Shown piece by piece: positions 28,045 through 36,509 of a DNA stretch of 64,000 bases; positions within the stretch are counted from its first letter, which is position 1, and each line of letters starts with the position of its first letter. Source of the DNA: Streptococcus viridans (GTDB lineage Bacteria > Bacillota > Bacilli > Lactobacillales > Streptococcaceae); NCBI RefSeq assembly GCF_900636365.1, contig NZ_LR134266.1:261501-325500 (forward strand), given 5' to 3'. Made by a program: the position numbers and the translations under genes. The notes below the pieces were generated by a model. The model saw nothing but the letters and a program-made list of their open reading frames with translations, had not been told where the DNA came from and searched no databases.

Positions 28045-28203
28045 TTAATGGCGTCGGGCTAAGTCAGCTCCGAATTTATATCCTGCATTAAAAACGGATA
28101 CGAAAAAGTTCGCAACTCCTGAAATCGCAACGATTTCAGCTAGGCCAACACCGCCCTTGGTGTTTTCTAATTCTTCAGTTGTTAAAAGTTGTAAATTGTT
28201 CAT
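28045..28203 (-). CDS. Double-glycine class IIb bacteriocin peptide (second peptide, CibB-like position)
   Basis: The 52-residue precursor starts at 28203 after gaaaggag; a longer in-frame start upstream lacks one. The leader LLTTEELENTKGG fits the consensus (L-12, T-11, E-8, L-7, T-4, GG). The mature 34-residue peptide is hydrophobic with a GYKFG (GxxxG) motif and a basic tail (LARRH), typical of two-peptide class IIb bacteriocins that pair in the membrane. Its start overlaps the end of the upstream membrane protein gene by 29 bases. It lies in one operon with the first peptide at 28418-28606, under a competence box. Confidence 0.85.
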   Translation of the reverse strand: MNNLQLLTTEELENTKGGVGLAEIVAISGVANFFVSVFNAGYKFGADLARRH

Positions 28204-28408
28204 TGCTTTTCTCCTTTCTGATTCCCCGATATGCAATGATGAGGATCCAAATAACAAGAATCCCAGAAAGTAAATCACTCACTCCATAAGTTTCAAATGG
28301 GAGTGTGAGATAGTGAAGGTCGTGTAAGATTTGTAGAACTGCTAAAAAGATTCTAGAAAAAAGTAAAGTAGATATCGTGATGATATGGAATATGCGTCTT
28401 TTTTTCAT
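28175..28408 (-). CDS. Small membrane protein, likely bacteriocin immunity
   Basis: The 77-residue protein has two hydrophobic segments ('IITISTLLFSRIFLAVLQIL' and 'LLSGILVIWILIIAYRGI') separated by a short polar loop, with basic ends, matching the size and layout of class II bacteriocin immunity proteins. It lies between the two peptide genes and overlaps the start of the second by 29 bases. The ribosome site (aggtaag) is moderate. The immunity role is inferred from position and shape; no signature motif is recognised. Confidence 0.72.
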   Translation of the reverse strand: MKKRRIFHIITISTLLFSRIFLAVLQILHDLHYLTLPFETYGVSDLLSGILVIWILIIAYRGIRKEKSNEQFTTFNN

Positions 28409-28417
28409 CGTTCTTAC

Positions 28418-28606
28418 CTATGGACGGTTAGCTAGATATCCTAGTCCTGCTCCTGCAGCAAAAACGAGTCCGATACTACTGACAGCAGTTGTAGCAATTT
28501 TCCATGTAGCTACCCCTGCAATGACAGCTGGGATAAATCCACCTTGAATAGAGGCTAGTTCATGATCTGATAGTATGTCATCAGAATGAATAGAAATTGT
28601 GTTCAT
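28418..28606 (-). CDS. Double-glycine class IIb bacteriocin peptide (first peptide, CibA-like position)
   Basis: The 62-residue precursor has a leader ILSDHELASIQGG with all canonical positions (L-12, S-11, E-8, L-7, I-4, GG). Cleavage gives a 39-residue peptide, hydrophobic and Ala/Gly-rich, with GAGLG (GxxxG), the contact motif of two-peptide bacteriocins. The ATG follows aaaggaga. Transcription should begin just downstream of the TACGAATA box at 28651-28658, so this locus is expected to be competence-induced like pneumococcal cibAB. Exporters of the ComA type must be encoded elsewhere. Confidence 0.87.
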   Translation of the reverse strand: MNTISIHSDDILSDHELASIQGGFIPAVIAGVATWKIATTAVSSIGLVFAAGAGLGYLANRP

Positions 28607-28650
28607 CTATCTTCTCCTTTCTTTGAAGAAAATTGTTTCTTCACCTGTAT

Positions 28651-28658
28651 TATTCGTA
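28651..28658 (-). promoter_or_regulatory. Sigma-X (ComX) competence box, TACGAATA
   Basis: The minus strand reads a perfect TACGAATA preceded by a T-rich stretch, 45 bases upstream of the first bacteriocin ATG. This is the cin-box recognised by ComX in streptococci. I saw no other perfect copy in the window. Confidence 0.88.
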
Positions 28659-28704
28659 AAAATTCTAGAAAATCTCTCCTTATTTTCAAAATCATGCAAA
28701 AAAG

Positions 28705-28734
28705 TTGAAAGTCACCTTTGGAGTGTGATAAAAT
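28705..28734 (+). promoter_or_regulatory. Promoter of the amidotransferase-like gene
   Basis: TTGAAA (28705-28710) and an extended -10, TGATAAAAT (28726-28734), are 18 bases apart. It lies in the divergent gap shared with the bacteriocin operon. Confidence 0.6.
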
Positions 28735-28774
28735 AAGGAACTATATTAGCTATGAAGAGATTGGAGAATGAGCG

Positions 28775-29467
28775 ATGAAGAAACCAGTGATTGGGATAAC
28801 GGGCAATCAACGCCCTTTCCGTGAAGAGGATGGAATGTACCTCAGTTATACACCGACAGGCTTTGTCCAGGGTGTTCAAGAAGCGGGGGGCATCCCCCTC
28901 ATCCTTCCGATTGGAGACCCAGCAACGGCTGAGCACTATATTTCCTTGATTGACAAGCTAATCATCACAGGTGGTCAGCATGTTTCTCCTCAGTTTTATG
29001 GGGCAGAGAAAGAGATTGTCAGTGACGATTACTTGCTTGAGCGTGACCTTTTCGAGTTGGCCTTGATCAAGGAAGCAGTGGCTGCTAAGAAGCCCATCTT
29101 TACGGTTTGCCGAGGCATGCAGCTCTACAATGTAGCCATGGGCGGGACACTTTACCAAGATATCGACCACCACTGGCAAGAAAATCCTGCCAGCGAAGCT
29201 AGTCATACGATCGAAACTGTTAAAGGGACCGTTTTGCGGGACTTATTCGGGGAAGTTGGTCAGATCAATTCCTACCACCATCAGAGTATCAAGGATTTAG
29301 CCCCTCATCTAGAAGTGATTGCTCTTAGCCCTGAAGATCAGATCATCGAAGCGGTGCAATCATCCCACGGGACAGCCTTTCTAGGGGTTCAGTGGCATCC
29401 GGAACTGCGTTATCAGATAAGTGAAGGAGACAAGGCTCTCTTTGATTATGTCGTCAATCAACTATGA
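28775..29467 (+). CDS. Class I glutamine amidotransferase-like hydrolase (peptidase C26, gamma-glutamyl-GABA hydrolase type)
   Basis: The 230-residue protein has the nucleophile elbow 'TVCRGMQLYNVAMGG' (Cys about 111), the catalytic His-Glu in 'GVQWHPE' (about 206-212) and the 'IITGGQHVSPQFYG' oxyanion region of PuuD-like enzymes. It probably cleaves a gamma-glutamyl bond, but no polyamine or glutamate pathway gene is adjacent, so the substrate is open. Single-gene unit with its own promoter. Confidence 0.88.
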   Translation: MKKPVIGITGNQRPFREEDGMYLSYTPTGFVQGVQEAGGIPLILPIGDPATAEHYISLIDKLIITGGQHVSPQFYGAEKEIVSDDYLLERDLFELALIKEAVAAKKPIFTVCRGMQLYNVAMGGTLYQDIDHHWQENPASEASHTIETVKGTVLRDLFGEVGQINSYHHQSIKDLAPHLEVIALSPEDQIIEAVQSSHGTAFLGVQWHPELRYQISEGDKALFDYVVNQL

Positions 29468-29474
29468 TAGAAAC

Positions 29475-29519
29475 AAAACACGTTTGAAATCGGGTCTTCT
29501 GATCGCTAGCGTGTTTTTT
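29475..29519 (+). terminator. Probable terminator after the amidotransferase-like gene
   Basis: An 8-bp stem (AAAACACG/CGTGTTTT) with a long loop of about 28 bases is followed by more T. The long loop makes this weaker than the others. Confidence 0.5.
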
Positions 29520-29595
29520 CTATAATCTGCGTAAAAATGACTGAAAATAGTCTCTAGGAAGAGGGCTGAAAGGGAGTATAATAGAGAGGAAGACA

Positions 29596-30993
29596 ATGAG
29601 AGAGGATAAACACATGATCAACTTTCCACAAGATTTTTTATGGGGGACTTCGACATCTGGTCCACAGACAGAAGGGCGCTTTGCCGGAGATGGCAAAGGA
29701 GACAACCTCTGGGACTACTGGTACCAGGTAGAGCCTCATCGCTTTCGCTTCCAAGAAGGACCCGGCTTAACGTCGACCTTTTATGAAAATTGGGAAGAAG
29801 ATATTGAGCTTCTAGTCGAGACCGGGCATACTGCCTTTCGAACTTCTATCCAATGGTCTCGGATTTTCCCTGAGGGTCGTGGAGAAGCCAATCCAGCAGG
29901 AGTAGCTTTTTACCGCCAAGTATTTGAACGCATTAAGGAAAAAGGCATTCACTTGATGGTCAATCTCTATCACTTTGACCTTCCTTTTGCCTTGCAAGAG
30001 CAAGGAGACGGGTGGGAGAACAAGGAGACGGTCTACGCCTATCGCGACTACGCTCGTTTCTGCTTTGAAACCTATGGGGACTTAGTCGATCAGTGGATCA
30101 CCTTTAATGAACCCATTGTTCCTGTAGAGTTTGGCTATTTTTATGATGCCCATTACCCACATAAGGTGGATGCCGCTGCAGCCGTCAAAGTCGCCTACCA
30201 CACCCAGTTGGCAAGTAGCCTTGCGGTTCAGGTCTGCCATGAGGTGGATCCAAGTTACCGAATCGGAGTAGTCTTGAACTTGACGCCAGCCTATCCTCGG
30301 AGTCAACATCCAGCAGATGTCAAGGCGGCACGAATCGCTGAACTCTTCCAAGCCAAGTCTTTTCTCGATCCGTCTGTGCTTGGGACTTACCCACCAGAGT
30401 TGGTAGAGATTTTGCGGGAACGTGCTCTCTTGCCAGAGGTAGACCCAAGTGACTTAGAGCTGATAAAAAAACATACAGTTGACTTCTTAGGAGTCAACTA
30501 TTACCAACCCATGCGGGTATCTGCGCCCCGTTATGCGCCAAATCCAGAGTCTCCGATGTTGGTCGAACAGTTCTACGAACCCTATGTCATGCCAGGAAGA
30601 AAGATCAACCCACATAGAGGCTGGGAAATCTATGAGCAGGGCTTGTATGATATTGCTCAAAATATCAAGGAAAATTACGGCAACATCGAGTGGCTCCTAA
30701 CAGAGAATGGAATGGGAGTTGAAGGGGAAGAAAAATTCCGCCAAAACGGGGAAATCCAAGATGACTACCGGATTGACTTCGTCAAAGACCACCTGCGTGA
30801 GTTGCACCGGGCTATTCAAGAAGGGGCCAACTGTAAGGGTTACCTCATGTGGACCTTTATTGACTGCTGGTCTTGGCTCAACGGCTATAAAAACCGCTAC
30901 GGTCTTGTCGAATTAGACTTAGCCACTCAGGAAAGACGCCTGAAAAAATCAGGCCATTGGTTCCGTGAGTTGAGCCAGCAGAATGGATTTTAA
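29596..30993 (+). CDS. bglA: GH1 6-phospho-beta-glucosidase
   Basis: The 465-residue protein is a full-length GH1 enzyme with acid/base Glu in 'TFNEP' (about 172) and nucleophile Glu in 'LTENGMG' (about 374). The C-terminal 'SWLNGYKNRYG' matches the phosphate-binding Ser/Lys/Tyr loop of 6-phospho-glycosidases, so it should hydrolyse phosphorylated beta-glucosides delivered by a PTS. No PTS gene is next to it. Two ATGs fit (29596 after gaggaag, 29614 after agagagga); they differ by six residues. Confidence 0.88.
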   Translation: MREDKHMINFPQDFLWGTSTSGPQTEGRFAGDGKGDNLWDYWYQVEPHRFRFQEGPGLTSTFYENWEEDIELLVETGHTAFRTSIQWSRIFPEGRGEANPAGVAFYRQVFERIKEKGIHLMVNLYHFDLPFALQEQGDGWENKETVYAYRDYARFCFETYGDLVDQWITFNEPIVPVEFGYFYDAHYPHKVDAAAAVKVAYHTQLASSLAVQVCHEVDPSYRIGVVLNLTPAYPRSQHPADVKAARIAELFQAKSFLDPSVLGTYPPELVEILRERALLPEVDPSDLELIKKHTVDFLGVNYYQPMRVSAPRYAPNPESPMLVEQFYEPYVMPGRKINPHRGWEIYEQGLYDIAQNIKENYGNIEWLLTENGMGVEGEEKFRQNGEIQDDYRIDFVKDHLRELHRAIQEGANCKGYLMWTFIDCWSWLNGYKNRYGLVELDLATQERRLKKSGHWFRELSQQNGF

Positions 30994-31178
30994 GAGTAAG
31001 TTATTGAGGATTCTATTATCTAAGTAGGATAGAACCCGATTATTTCAGTAAATGACTGACTAGTTTTATTTTCGGAAGTGTGGAACTCCATCAGATGCAG
31101 ATGTTTCTGACGGCATTCTTCATTTCCGATTTTTCATTTAGTGCTGGAAAAGGTTAAAAAGCCTTCAATTTCAATATG

Positions 31179-31187
31179 TGCTATAAT
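31179..31187 (+). promoter_or_regulatory. Extended -10 promoter of regulator B
   Basis: TGCTATAAT lies about 25 bases before the regulator ATG at 31212, with no strong -35. The stretch 30994-31178 upstream shows no gene. Confidence 0.6.
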
Positions 31188-31211
31188 AAAATCAGAAGAA
31201 AAGGAGCTTGT

Positions 31212-32138
31212 ATGATAGATTTTAAAACAGAACTAGGACAAAAAGTACAAACTCTACGTGAAAGTAAGGGATTAAGTAGACAAGCAATCTGTGGTATTGA
31301 GGACCTATTAACGACACGCCAACTCCAGCGAATTGAAAAGGGTCAGTCTTTACCAACGATTGCAACAGCAAAGTATATTGCTGAGCAACTAGGTGTTTCC
31401 CTAGATACGCTAACGAATCAAACTAGTTTAGAATTGCCGGCAGAATATCTGAACCTGAAGTATCAATTACGGACGTTATACCATTATGGAGATCAAGATC
31501 GTCTTCATCGGCATGAAGAAATTATTGAAGATATTTACGAAAATTATTTTGATCACCTGCCAGAGGAAGAAAAACTGTCTGTCCAGGTCGCTCAAGCTAC
31601 GGTTGATATGATTGGATCCAAAAATCCTTCTTTTGATCAAGGTTTATTAGATGAGTATCTAGAGCAAGCCATGAAGAAAAAAGAGTTAAATCTCAACGAT
31701 GTGGAAATTATCAAATTGCGCTTGCTCTCTTTGGCTTTGGGAGTCTTTGATCAAGATGAATTTATACACTTAGTGGAGAAGATTATACTTGCGATAGATT
31801 ATTTCCCCTTATCAGAGTTGGAAATGCTACAAAATACGCTCATCTCAGCTGCAGGCGTGTTAGCCCATTATGGGATATATGACAGGTTGCCAGACATTGT
31901 TAAAGCCTTAAATGATATTATGACAAAGAGACATGATTTTCAGGATAATATTTTTGTTTATGCTTTAAATTGGAAAGTTGCTTTATTTATAGAAGATGAT
32001 CTAGAAAAAGCAAAAAATGATTATCAAAAAGTATGCTTGATGGCGGACTTATTATCTGAGGATCTAGTGAAGAGAAACATGCAAGAAGAATGGAAAGAGG
32101 ACCTTGCAAAAAAAGGTCTAAACTACACTGAGGTATAG
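31212..32138 (+). CDS. HTH-TPR transcriptional regulator, TprA/PlcR-like (module B)
   Basis: The 308-residue protein has an N-terminal XRE helix-turn-helix ('GQKVQTLRESKGLSRQAICG', then 'TTRQLQRIEKGQSLPT') and a helical TPR-like C-terminal region. It resembles regulator A at 20835-21758 in length and in the 'YHYGDQDRLHRHEEIIEDIY' and 'HLPEEEKLSVQV' blocks, so the two are paralogues. RRNPP-type regulators bind imported short peptides. It precedes an ABC-2 exporter pair in the same orientation, separated by a structured repeat that ends its transcript. The ATG at 31212 follows aaaaggagc; the upstream in-frame ATG at 31176 overlaps the promoter. Confidence 0.85.
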   Translation: MIDFKTELGQKVQTLRESKGLSRQAICGIEDLLTTRQLQRIEKGQSLPTIATAKYIAEQLGVSLDTLTNQTSLELPAEYLNLKYQLRTLYHYGDQDRLHRHEEIIEDIYENYFDHLPEEEKLSVQVAQATVDMIGSKNPSFDQGLLDEYLEQAMKKKELNLNDVEIIKLRLLSLALGVFDQDEFIHLVEKIILAIDYFPLSELEMLQNTLISAAGVLAHYGIYDRLPDIVKALNDIMTKRHDFQDNIFVYALNWKVALFIEDDLEKAKNDYQKVCLMADLLSEDLVKRNMQEEWKEDLAKKGLNYTEV

Positions 32139-32192
32139 GGAAGTATTTATCCTTTCGTCTGTTGTTCTTGAAAAATATAAAATGAACATTTA

Positions 32193-32372
32193 GAGAGTGG
32201 GACAGAAATCGGTCATTCGTTAGAATTCGATTTCGTCGTCCCACCTCCGCACAGTTGAGTAGGGCTGTAAAAGCTGATGAAATCAGCGTAGTAGAGCCCA
32301 CTCAACCACTGCGTCTTGCTCGACAATCCAAAGACAATTGAGAGGCTAGGACTTTTGTCCCAGCCTTTTTTT
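32193..32372 (+). repeat. Dispersed structured repeat, copy B (full form), acting as terminator
   Basis: This 180-bp copy has all parts: GGGAC...GTCCC outer pairing with ATCG...CGAT, a central CAGTTGAG...CTCAACCACTG stem and a terminal hairpin gaggctaggac-tttt-gtcccagcc with T-run (about 32342-32372). It is nearly identical to copy C (inverted, 36510-36686) and includes the section missing in copy A. It separates regulator B from its ABC genes. Confidence 0.85.
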
Positions 32373-32391
32373 GTGAAATTGATGATTAGAC

Positions 32392-32407
32392 AGGACATGA
32401 ATGTCCT
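32392..32407. promoter_or_regulatory. Palindrome upstream of ABC module B
   Basis: AGGACAT-GA-ATGTCCT is a perfect dyad located 24 bases before a TATACT (32431-32436), so it is placed as an operator of the ABC genes. Binding by regulator B is inference. Confidence 0.45.
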
Positions 32408-32476
32408 CACGTTAGAGGATAGAAATTGGGTATACTGAGAGTACAAGGAAAGAAAAAAGGATCTTGGTGTCAGAAA

Positions 32477-33406
32477 ATGGAAATTAGATTACACAATGTA
32501 AAGAAAAGCTATGGTTCCTTTGAGGCTTTGAAAGGAATTGATTTAGTTCTTGAGGAAGGTAAATTTTATGGACTCCTTGGACCAAATGGTGCAGGGAAAA
32601 CAACACTCTTTAATTTGTTGATTAAAAATTTCAAGCCAAGTTCAGGAGAAATTTCTTGGGACGTAAATGGAAAAAAGATATCAACTAAAGATTTTTATAG
32701 ACATATCGGTATTGTATTTCAAAGTAATCGTTTAGATGATAACTTAACGGTAGAGGAAAACTTAGTATCTCGTGGAGCTTTGTACGGGTTATCAAAATCA
32801 CAAGTACAAAAACGTATTACAGATTTGCAATCTTATTTAGACGTGGCAACTCTTAAAAAGCAGAAATATGGAAGTTTGTCAGGAGGACAAAAACGGAAAG
32901 TAGATATTGCCCGAGCTTTACTACCACAACCGTCTTTGCTGTTGTTAGATGAGCCAACAACTGGTTTAGATCCACAGTCTCGTTATGATTTATGGGAAGC
33001 GATTCATCAGTTGAATAAGAAAGATAATATGACAGTCGTTCTTATTACACATTATTTAGAAGAGATGGCTGCTTGTGATATTTTAAATGTTTTAATTGAA
33101 GGGAACTTGTATTATTCAGGAGATATTGCCAATTTTATTAAACAGCATTCAACCACTAACCTGAATCTCACTTTAAAACCTGGTCAATCAGTAAAATCGT
33201 TATCTGTATCTAAATTTGTAAAGAAGTGTCAGATCCTTTCGGAGGCAGAAGTCGTATGTAAGGATGTTTCCGTTGAAGAGATGATGGAAATTATTGCAGA
33301 AAATCAAGGAAAATCAATTATTGAAACATTTAATGTTGAATATTCAAATTTAGAAGCAGCTTATTTGAATTTACTAAAATCTAAAGGAGGAGAAGGAGAT
33401 GCTTGA
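32477..33406 (+). CDS. ABC transporter ATP-binding protein (module B)
   Basis: The 309-residue ATPase has Walker A 'GPNGAGKTT' (about 39-47), signature 'LSGGQKRKV' (about 134-142), Walker B 'LLLLDEPTTGLDP' and the switch His in 'LITHYLEEMA', followed by a C-terminal extension typical of DrrA/CcmA-type exporters. It should drive the permease encoded next, whose start overlaps by 8 bases. The ATG at 32477 gives a family-like N-terminus (MEIRLHNVKKSYG); its ribosome site is weak. Low G+C like module A. Confidence 0.9.
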   Translation: MEIRLHNVKKSYGSFEALKGIDLVLEEGKFYGLLGPNGAGKTTLFNLLIKNFKPSSGEISWDVNGKKISTKDFYRHIGIVFQSNRLDDNLTVEENLVSRGALYGLSKSQVQKRITDLQSYLDVATLKKQKYGSLSGGQKRKVDIARALLPQPSLLLLDEPTTGLDPQSRYDLWEAIHQLNKKDNMTVVLITHYLEEMAACDILNVLIEGNLYYSGDIANFIKQHSTTNLNLTLKPGQSVKSLSVSKFVKKCQILSEAEVVCKDVSVEEMMEIIAENQGKSIIETFNVEYSNLEAAYLNLLKSKGGEGDA

Positions 33407-34277
33407 ATTAATTTCTAGAAATCGGAAAGTCTATACACGAGATCGATTAGCTTTCTTTATGTCCTTCTTATCAGTCATCATCTTGATCTTGGTTTATCAA
33501 GTCTTTTTAGGACAAATTCAGATTGATGCCATCAAGGAGGCTTTGAATAGTGATACCGCCTCTACGGATACCATCCAGATGGTCAATTATTGGCTAATCT
33601 CAGGTTTAACGACCATTATCTCAATGACCAGTACTCTTGGTGCATTTGGAGTAATGGTTTCGGATAGAGAAAAGAAGTTGAGTGAAGATTTTAAAGTCAG
33701 TCCAATTTCTAACTTTAAAATTGAACTATCGTATGCGATCTTTGCGATTTTATTTGGAATTGTTATGACCATGTTCTCTTGTATCTTTGCAATTGGTATG
33801 TTTAATGGATTCAGTTCTCTTCTTGACTTTTCAACGATGGATTACTTATCTATTTTAGGAGTTGTTTCAATGGGAACTGTACTAGCTGCAACTATTATTC
33901 TTCCAATTTTAGCTTTTATTCGAACCAGTTCAGCCTTTACAACTTTGAGTACAATTGTTGGAACCTTTATTGGATTTATCTCAGGTGTCTATCTTTCTAT
34001 TGGGTCTGTTGGAGAAACTTTGCAACAGATCATGACCTGTTTCCCTCTAACACAGGTAAATGCACTACTAAAACAGATTTTGATGAAAGATGCAATTAGT
34101 AAAGTCTTCGATCATGCACCGTCTACAGTAATTACGAACTACAAAGAATCTTATGGGATTATCTTGCGGAATGCGAGTGGGGAACAACTATCGACTCAGT
34201 TCATGTTTACCTATATTTCTATTATGATAGTTGTTTTGCTAGGAGTTCATTTTATGATTAAGAAGGTAAAAAAATGA
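33399..34277 (+). CDS. ABC-2 type transporter permease (module B)
   Basis: The 292-residue protein has about six hydrophobic segments and the cytoplasmic 'VSDREKKLSEDFKVSPISN' loop seen in ABC-2 exporters. It partners the ATPase immediately upstream. Probable export of, or immunity against, a peptide or drug; the substrate is unknown. A start with aaggagg lies inside the end of the ATPase gene. A short 18-codon frame follows at 34288-34344 before the terminator; it has no good ribosome site. Confidence 0.88.
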   Translation: MLELISRNRKVYTRDRLAFFMSFLSVIILILVYQVFLGQIQIDAIKEALNSDTASTDTIQMVNYWLISGLTTIISMTSTLGAFGVMVSDREKKLSEDFKVSPISNFKIELSYAIFAILFGIVMTMFSCIFAIGMFNGFSSLLDFSTMDYLSILGVVSMGTVLAATIILPILAFIRTSSAFTTLSTIVGTFIGFISGVYLSIGSVGETLQQIMTCFPLTQVNALLKQILMKDAISKVFDHAPSTVITNYKESYGIILRNASGEQLSTQFMFTYISIMIVVLLGVHFMIKKVKK

Positions 34278-34358
34278 AGTGATGCTTATGAAATTATTGG
34301 ATACACATTTAGATAAGTTGGAATCAATGAGGATCTTAAAATAAGCCAATCATCCTAC

Positions 34359-34388
34359 CCTATCAACCAAGATGTTGATAGGTTTTTC
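34359..34388 (+). terminator. Intrinsic terminator after ABC module B
   Basis: CCTATCAAC-caagat-GTTGATAGG followed by TTTTTC. Confidence 0.88.
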
Positions 34389-34430
34389 TTAAGCCTTCCT
34401 TAACTAGACCAATTTCTGGGATTTTAAAGG

Positions 34431-34459
34431 TTGACAAACAGAAAAAAGCATTGTATACT
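34431..34459 (+). promoter_or_regulatory. Strong vegetative promoter of glmS
   Basis: TTGACA (34431-34436) and TATACT (34454-34459) are exactly 17 bases apart. The resulting leader is about 140 bases. It shows no sign of the glmS ribozyme core. It holds a CCAATTT/AAATTGG hairpin and, between a good aaggag (34568-34573) and the ATG at 34604, the hairpin CACAG-cttgt-CTGTG. Confidence 0.85.
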
Positions 34460-34603
34460 GACTCCGCTGATGATTTTTCTATCGAATCAGACTAGACCAA
34501 TTTTATAAATTGGCTAAGAAAATAAGGGAACTCAAGTATGGATACCTATTTTCTTTCATTTTTATAGAAGGAGAAAGCACAGCTTGTCTGTGTCGTAAAA
34601 ACT

Positions 34604-36412
34604 ATGTGTGGAATTGTTGGTGTTGTTGGAAATACAAATGCAACGGATATTTTGATTCAAGGACTTGAAAAGCTCGAATACCGTGGTTATGATTCTGCGG
34701 GGATTTTTGTCCTAGGTGGCGCTGAAAGCCATTTGGTGAAAGCAGTTGGTCGTATCGCAGAATTGTCTGCCAAGACAGCTGGGGTTGAGGGAACAACTGG
34801 TATCGGACATACTCGTTGGGCTACTCACGGAAAACCAACAGAAGATAATGCTCACCCACATCGCTCTGAGACTGAACGTTTTGTCTTGGTCCACAATGGG
34901 GTGATCGAAAACTATCTTGAAATCAAGGAAGAATACCTTGCGGGTCACCACTTTAAGGGACAAACGGATACAGAAATCGCCGTACATTTGATTGGAAAAT
35001 TTGCGGAAGAAGACGGCTTATCAGTGCTTGAAGCCTTCAAAAAAGCCCTTCATATCATCCGTGGTTCTTATGCCTTTGCCTTGATTGACTCTGAAAATCC
35101 AGATGTCATCTATGTAGCGAAGAACAAATCACCACTCTTGATTGGTCTTGGGGAAGGCTATAACATGGTCTGCTCAGATGCCATGGCTATGATTCGTGAA
35201 ACTAACCAATACATGGAAATCCATGACCAAGAGTTGGTAATCGTAAAAGCTGATAGCGTTGAAGTTCAAGACTATGATGGAAATAGTCGTGAGCGTGCTA
35301 GCTACACTGCTGAACTTGATTTGTCTGATATCGGTAAGGGAACTTACCCTTACTACATGCTCAAGGAAATCGATGAGCAACCGACAGTTATGCGTAAGTT
35401 GATCCAAGCCTATACTGATGAGGCTGGTCAAGTAGTCGTAGACCCAGCTATCATCAAGGCTGTTCAAGATGCAGACCGTATCTACATCCTTGCAGCTGGA
35501 ACTTCTTACCACGCAGGCTTTGCTTCTAAGAAGATGTTGGAAGAATTGACAGATACGCCAGTTGAACTCGGTATCTCTTCTGAGTGGGGTTACGGTATGC
35601 CACTTCTCAGCCAGAAACCACTCTTCATCTTTATCAGTCAATCTGGTGAAACAGCTGATAGCCGTCAGGTTTTGGTTAAGGCCAATGAAATGGGTATCCC
35701 AAGCTTGACAGTGACAAACGTGCCTGGTTCAACTCTGTCACGTGAAGCCAACCATACCATGTTGCTTCATGCAGGTCCTGAAATTGCCGTAGCTTCAACC
35801 AAGGCATATACAGCGCAAATCGCAGCACTTGCCTTCCTTGCAAAAGCAGTCGGTGAAGCAAATGGGAATGAAAAAGCTAAAGCTTTTGACCTGGTTCACG
35901 AGTTGTCTATCGTAGCTCAGTCTATCGAATCAACCCTTTCAGAGAAAGAAATGATTGATGCTAAGGTTCGTGACCTTCTTGAAACAACACGTAATGCCTT
36001 TTACATCGGACGTGGTCAAGACTACTATGTAGCCATGGAAGCCAGTCTCAAGCTTAAAGAGATTTCTTACATCCAATGCGAAGGCTTTGCGGCTGGAGAA
36101 CTCAAGCACGGAACGATTGCTTTGATTGAGGATGGAACACCTGTTTTAGCCCTCTTGTCGGATCCGGTTCTTGCCAACCACACTCGTGGAAATATCCAAG
36201 AAGTGGCAGCGCGTGGCGCTAAGGTTCTCACCATCGCAGAAGAAAATGTTGCCAAAGATACAGACGACATCGTCCTTACAACGGTCCACCCTTACCTCTC
36301 ACCAATCTCAATGGTGGTACCAACTCAATTGATTGCTTACTTTGCAACCCTTCACCGTGGCCTCGACGTGGATAAACCACGGAACCTTGCTAAGTCCGTA
36401 ACAGTAGAATAA
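34604..36412 (+). CDS. glmS: Glutamine-fructose-6-phosphate aminotransferase (isomerizing)
   Basis: The 602-residue enzyme starts with MCGIVG, whose Cys becomes the N-terminal nucleophile of the class II glutaminase domain (residues 1-230, with 'HTRWATHG'), followed by two SIS domains ('SQSGETADS', 'ASTKAYTAQ') and C-terminal 'KSVTVE'. It makes glucosamine-6-phosphate for peptidoglycan. The start is fixed by the Cys. The ribosome site is unusually far (about 30 bases) and a small hairpin intervenes, which may affect translation. Confidence 0.97.
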   Translation: MCGIVGVVGNTNATDILIQGLEKLEYRGYDSAGIFVLGGAESHLVKAVGRIAELSAKTAGVEGTTGIGHTRWATHGKPTEDNAHPHRSETERFVLVHNGVIENYLEIKEEYLAGHHFKGQTDTEIAVHLIGKFAEEDGLSVLEAFKKALHIIRGSYAFALIDSENPDVIYVAKNKSPLLIGLGEGYNMVCSDAMAMIRETNQYMEIHDQELVIVKADSVEVQDYDGNSRERASYTAELDLSDIGKGTYPYYMLKEIDEQPTVMRKLIQAYTDEAGQVVVDPAIIKAVQDADRIYILAAGTSYHAGFASKKMLEELTDTPVELGISSEWGYGMPLLSQKPLFIFISQSGETADSRQVLVKANEMGIPSLTVTNVPGSTLSREANHTMLLHAGPEIAVASTKAYTAQIAALAFLAKAVGEANGNEKAKAFDLVHELSIVAQSIESTLSEKEMIDAKVRDLLETTRNAFYIGRGQDYYVAMEASLKLKEISYIQCEGFAAGELKHGTIALIEDGTPVLALLSDPVLANHTRGNIQEVAARGAKVLTIAEENVAKDTDDIVLTTVHPYLSPISMVVPTQLIAYFATLHRGLDVDKPRNLAKSVTVE

Positions 36413-36420
36413 AAATGAAA

Positions 36421-36456
36421 AGAAGATAGGATCCAGTCCTAGCTTCTTTTTCTTTT
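36421..36456 (+). terminator. Intrinsic terminator after glmS
   Basis: AGAAGATAGGA-tccag-TCCTAGCTTCT (one mismatch) is followed by a T-rich run. Confidence 0.85.
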
Positions 36457-36509
36457 ATCAGAGGCTGGGTTAAAAAACAGTGAGTTAGAAAAGAAAAGGA
36501 AGAGTTATA

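Noticed and set aside
34460..34603. glmS ribozyme in the glmS leader
   Set aside because: The conserved ribozyme core was not found and the leader is too short.
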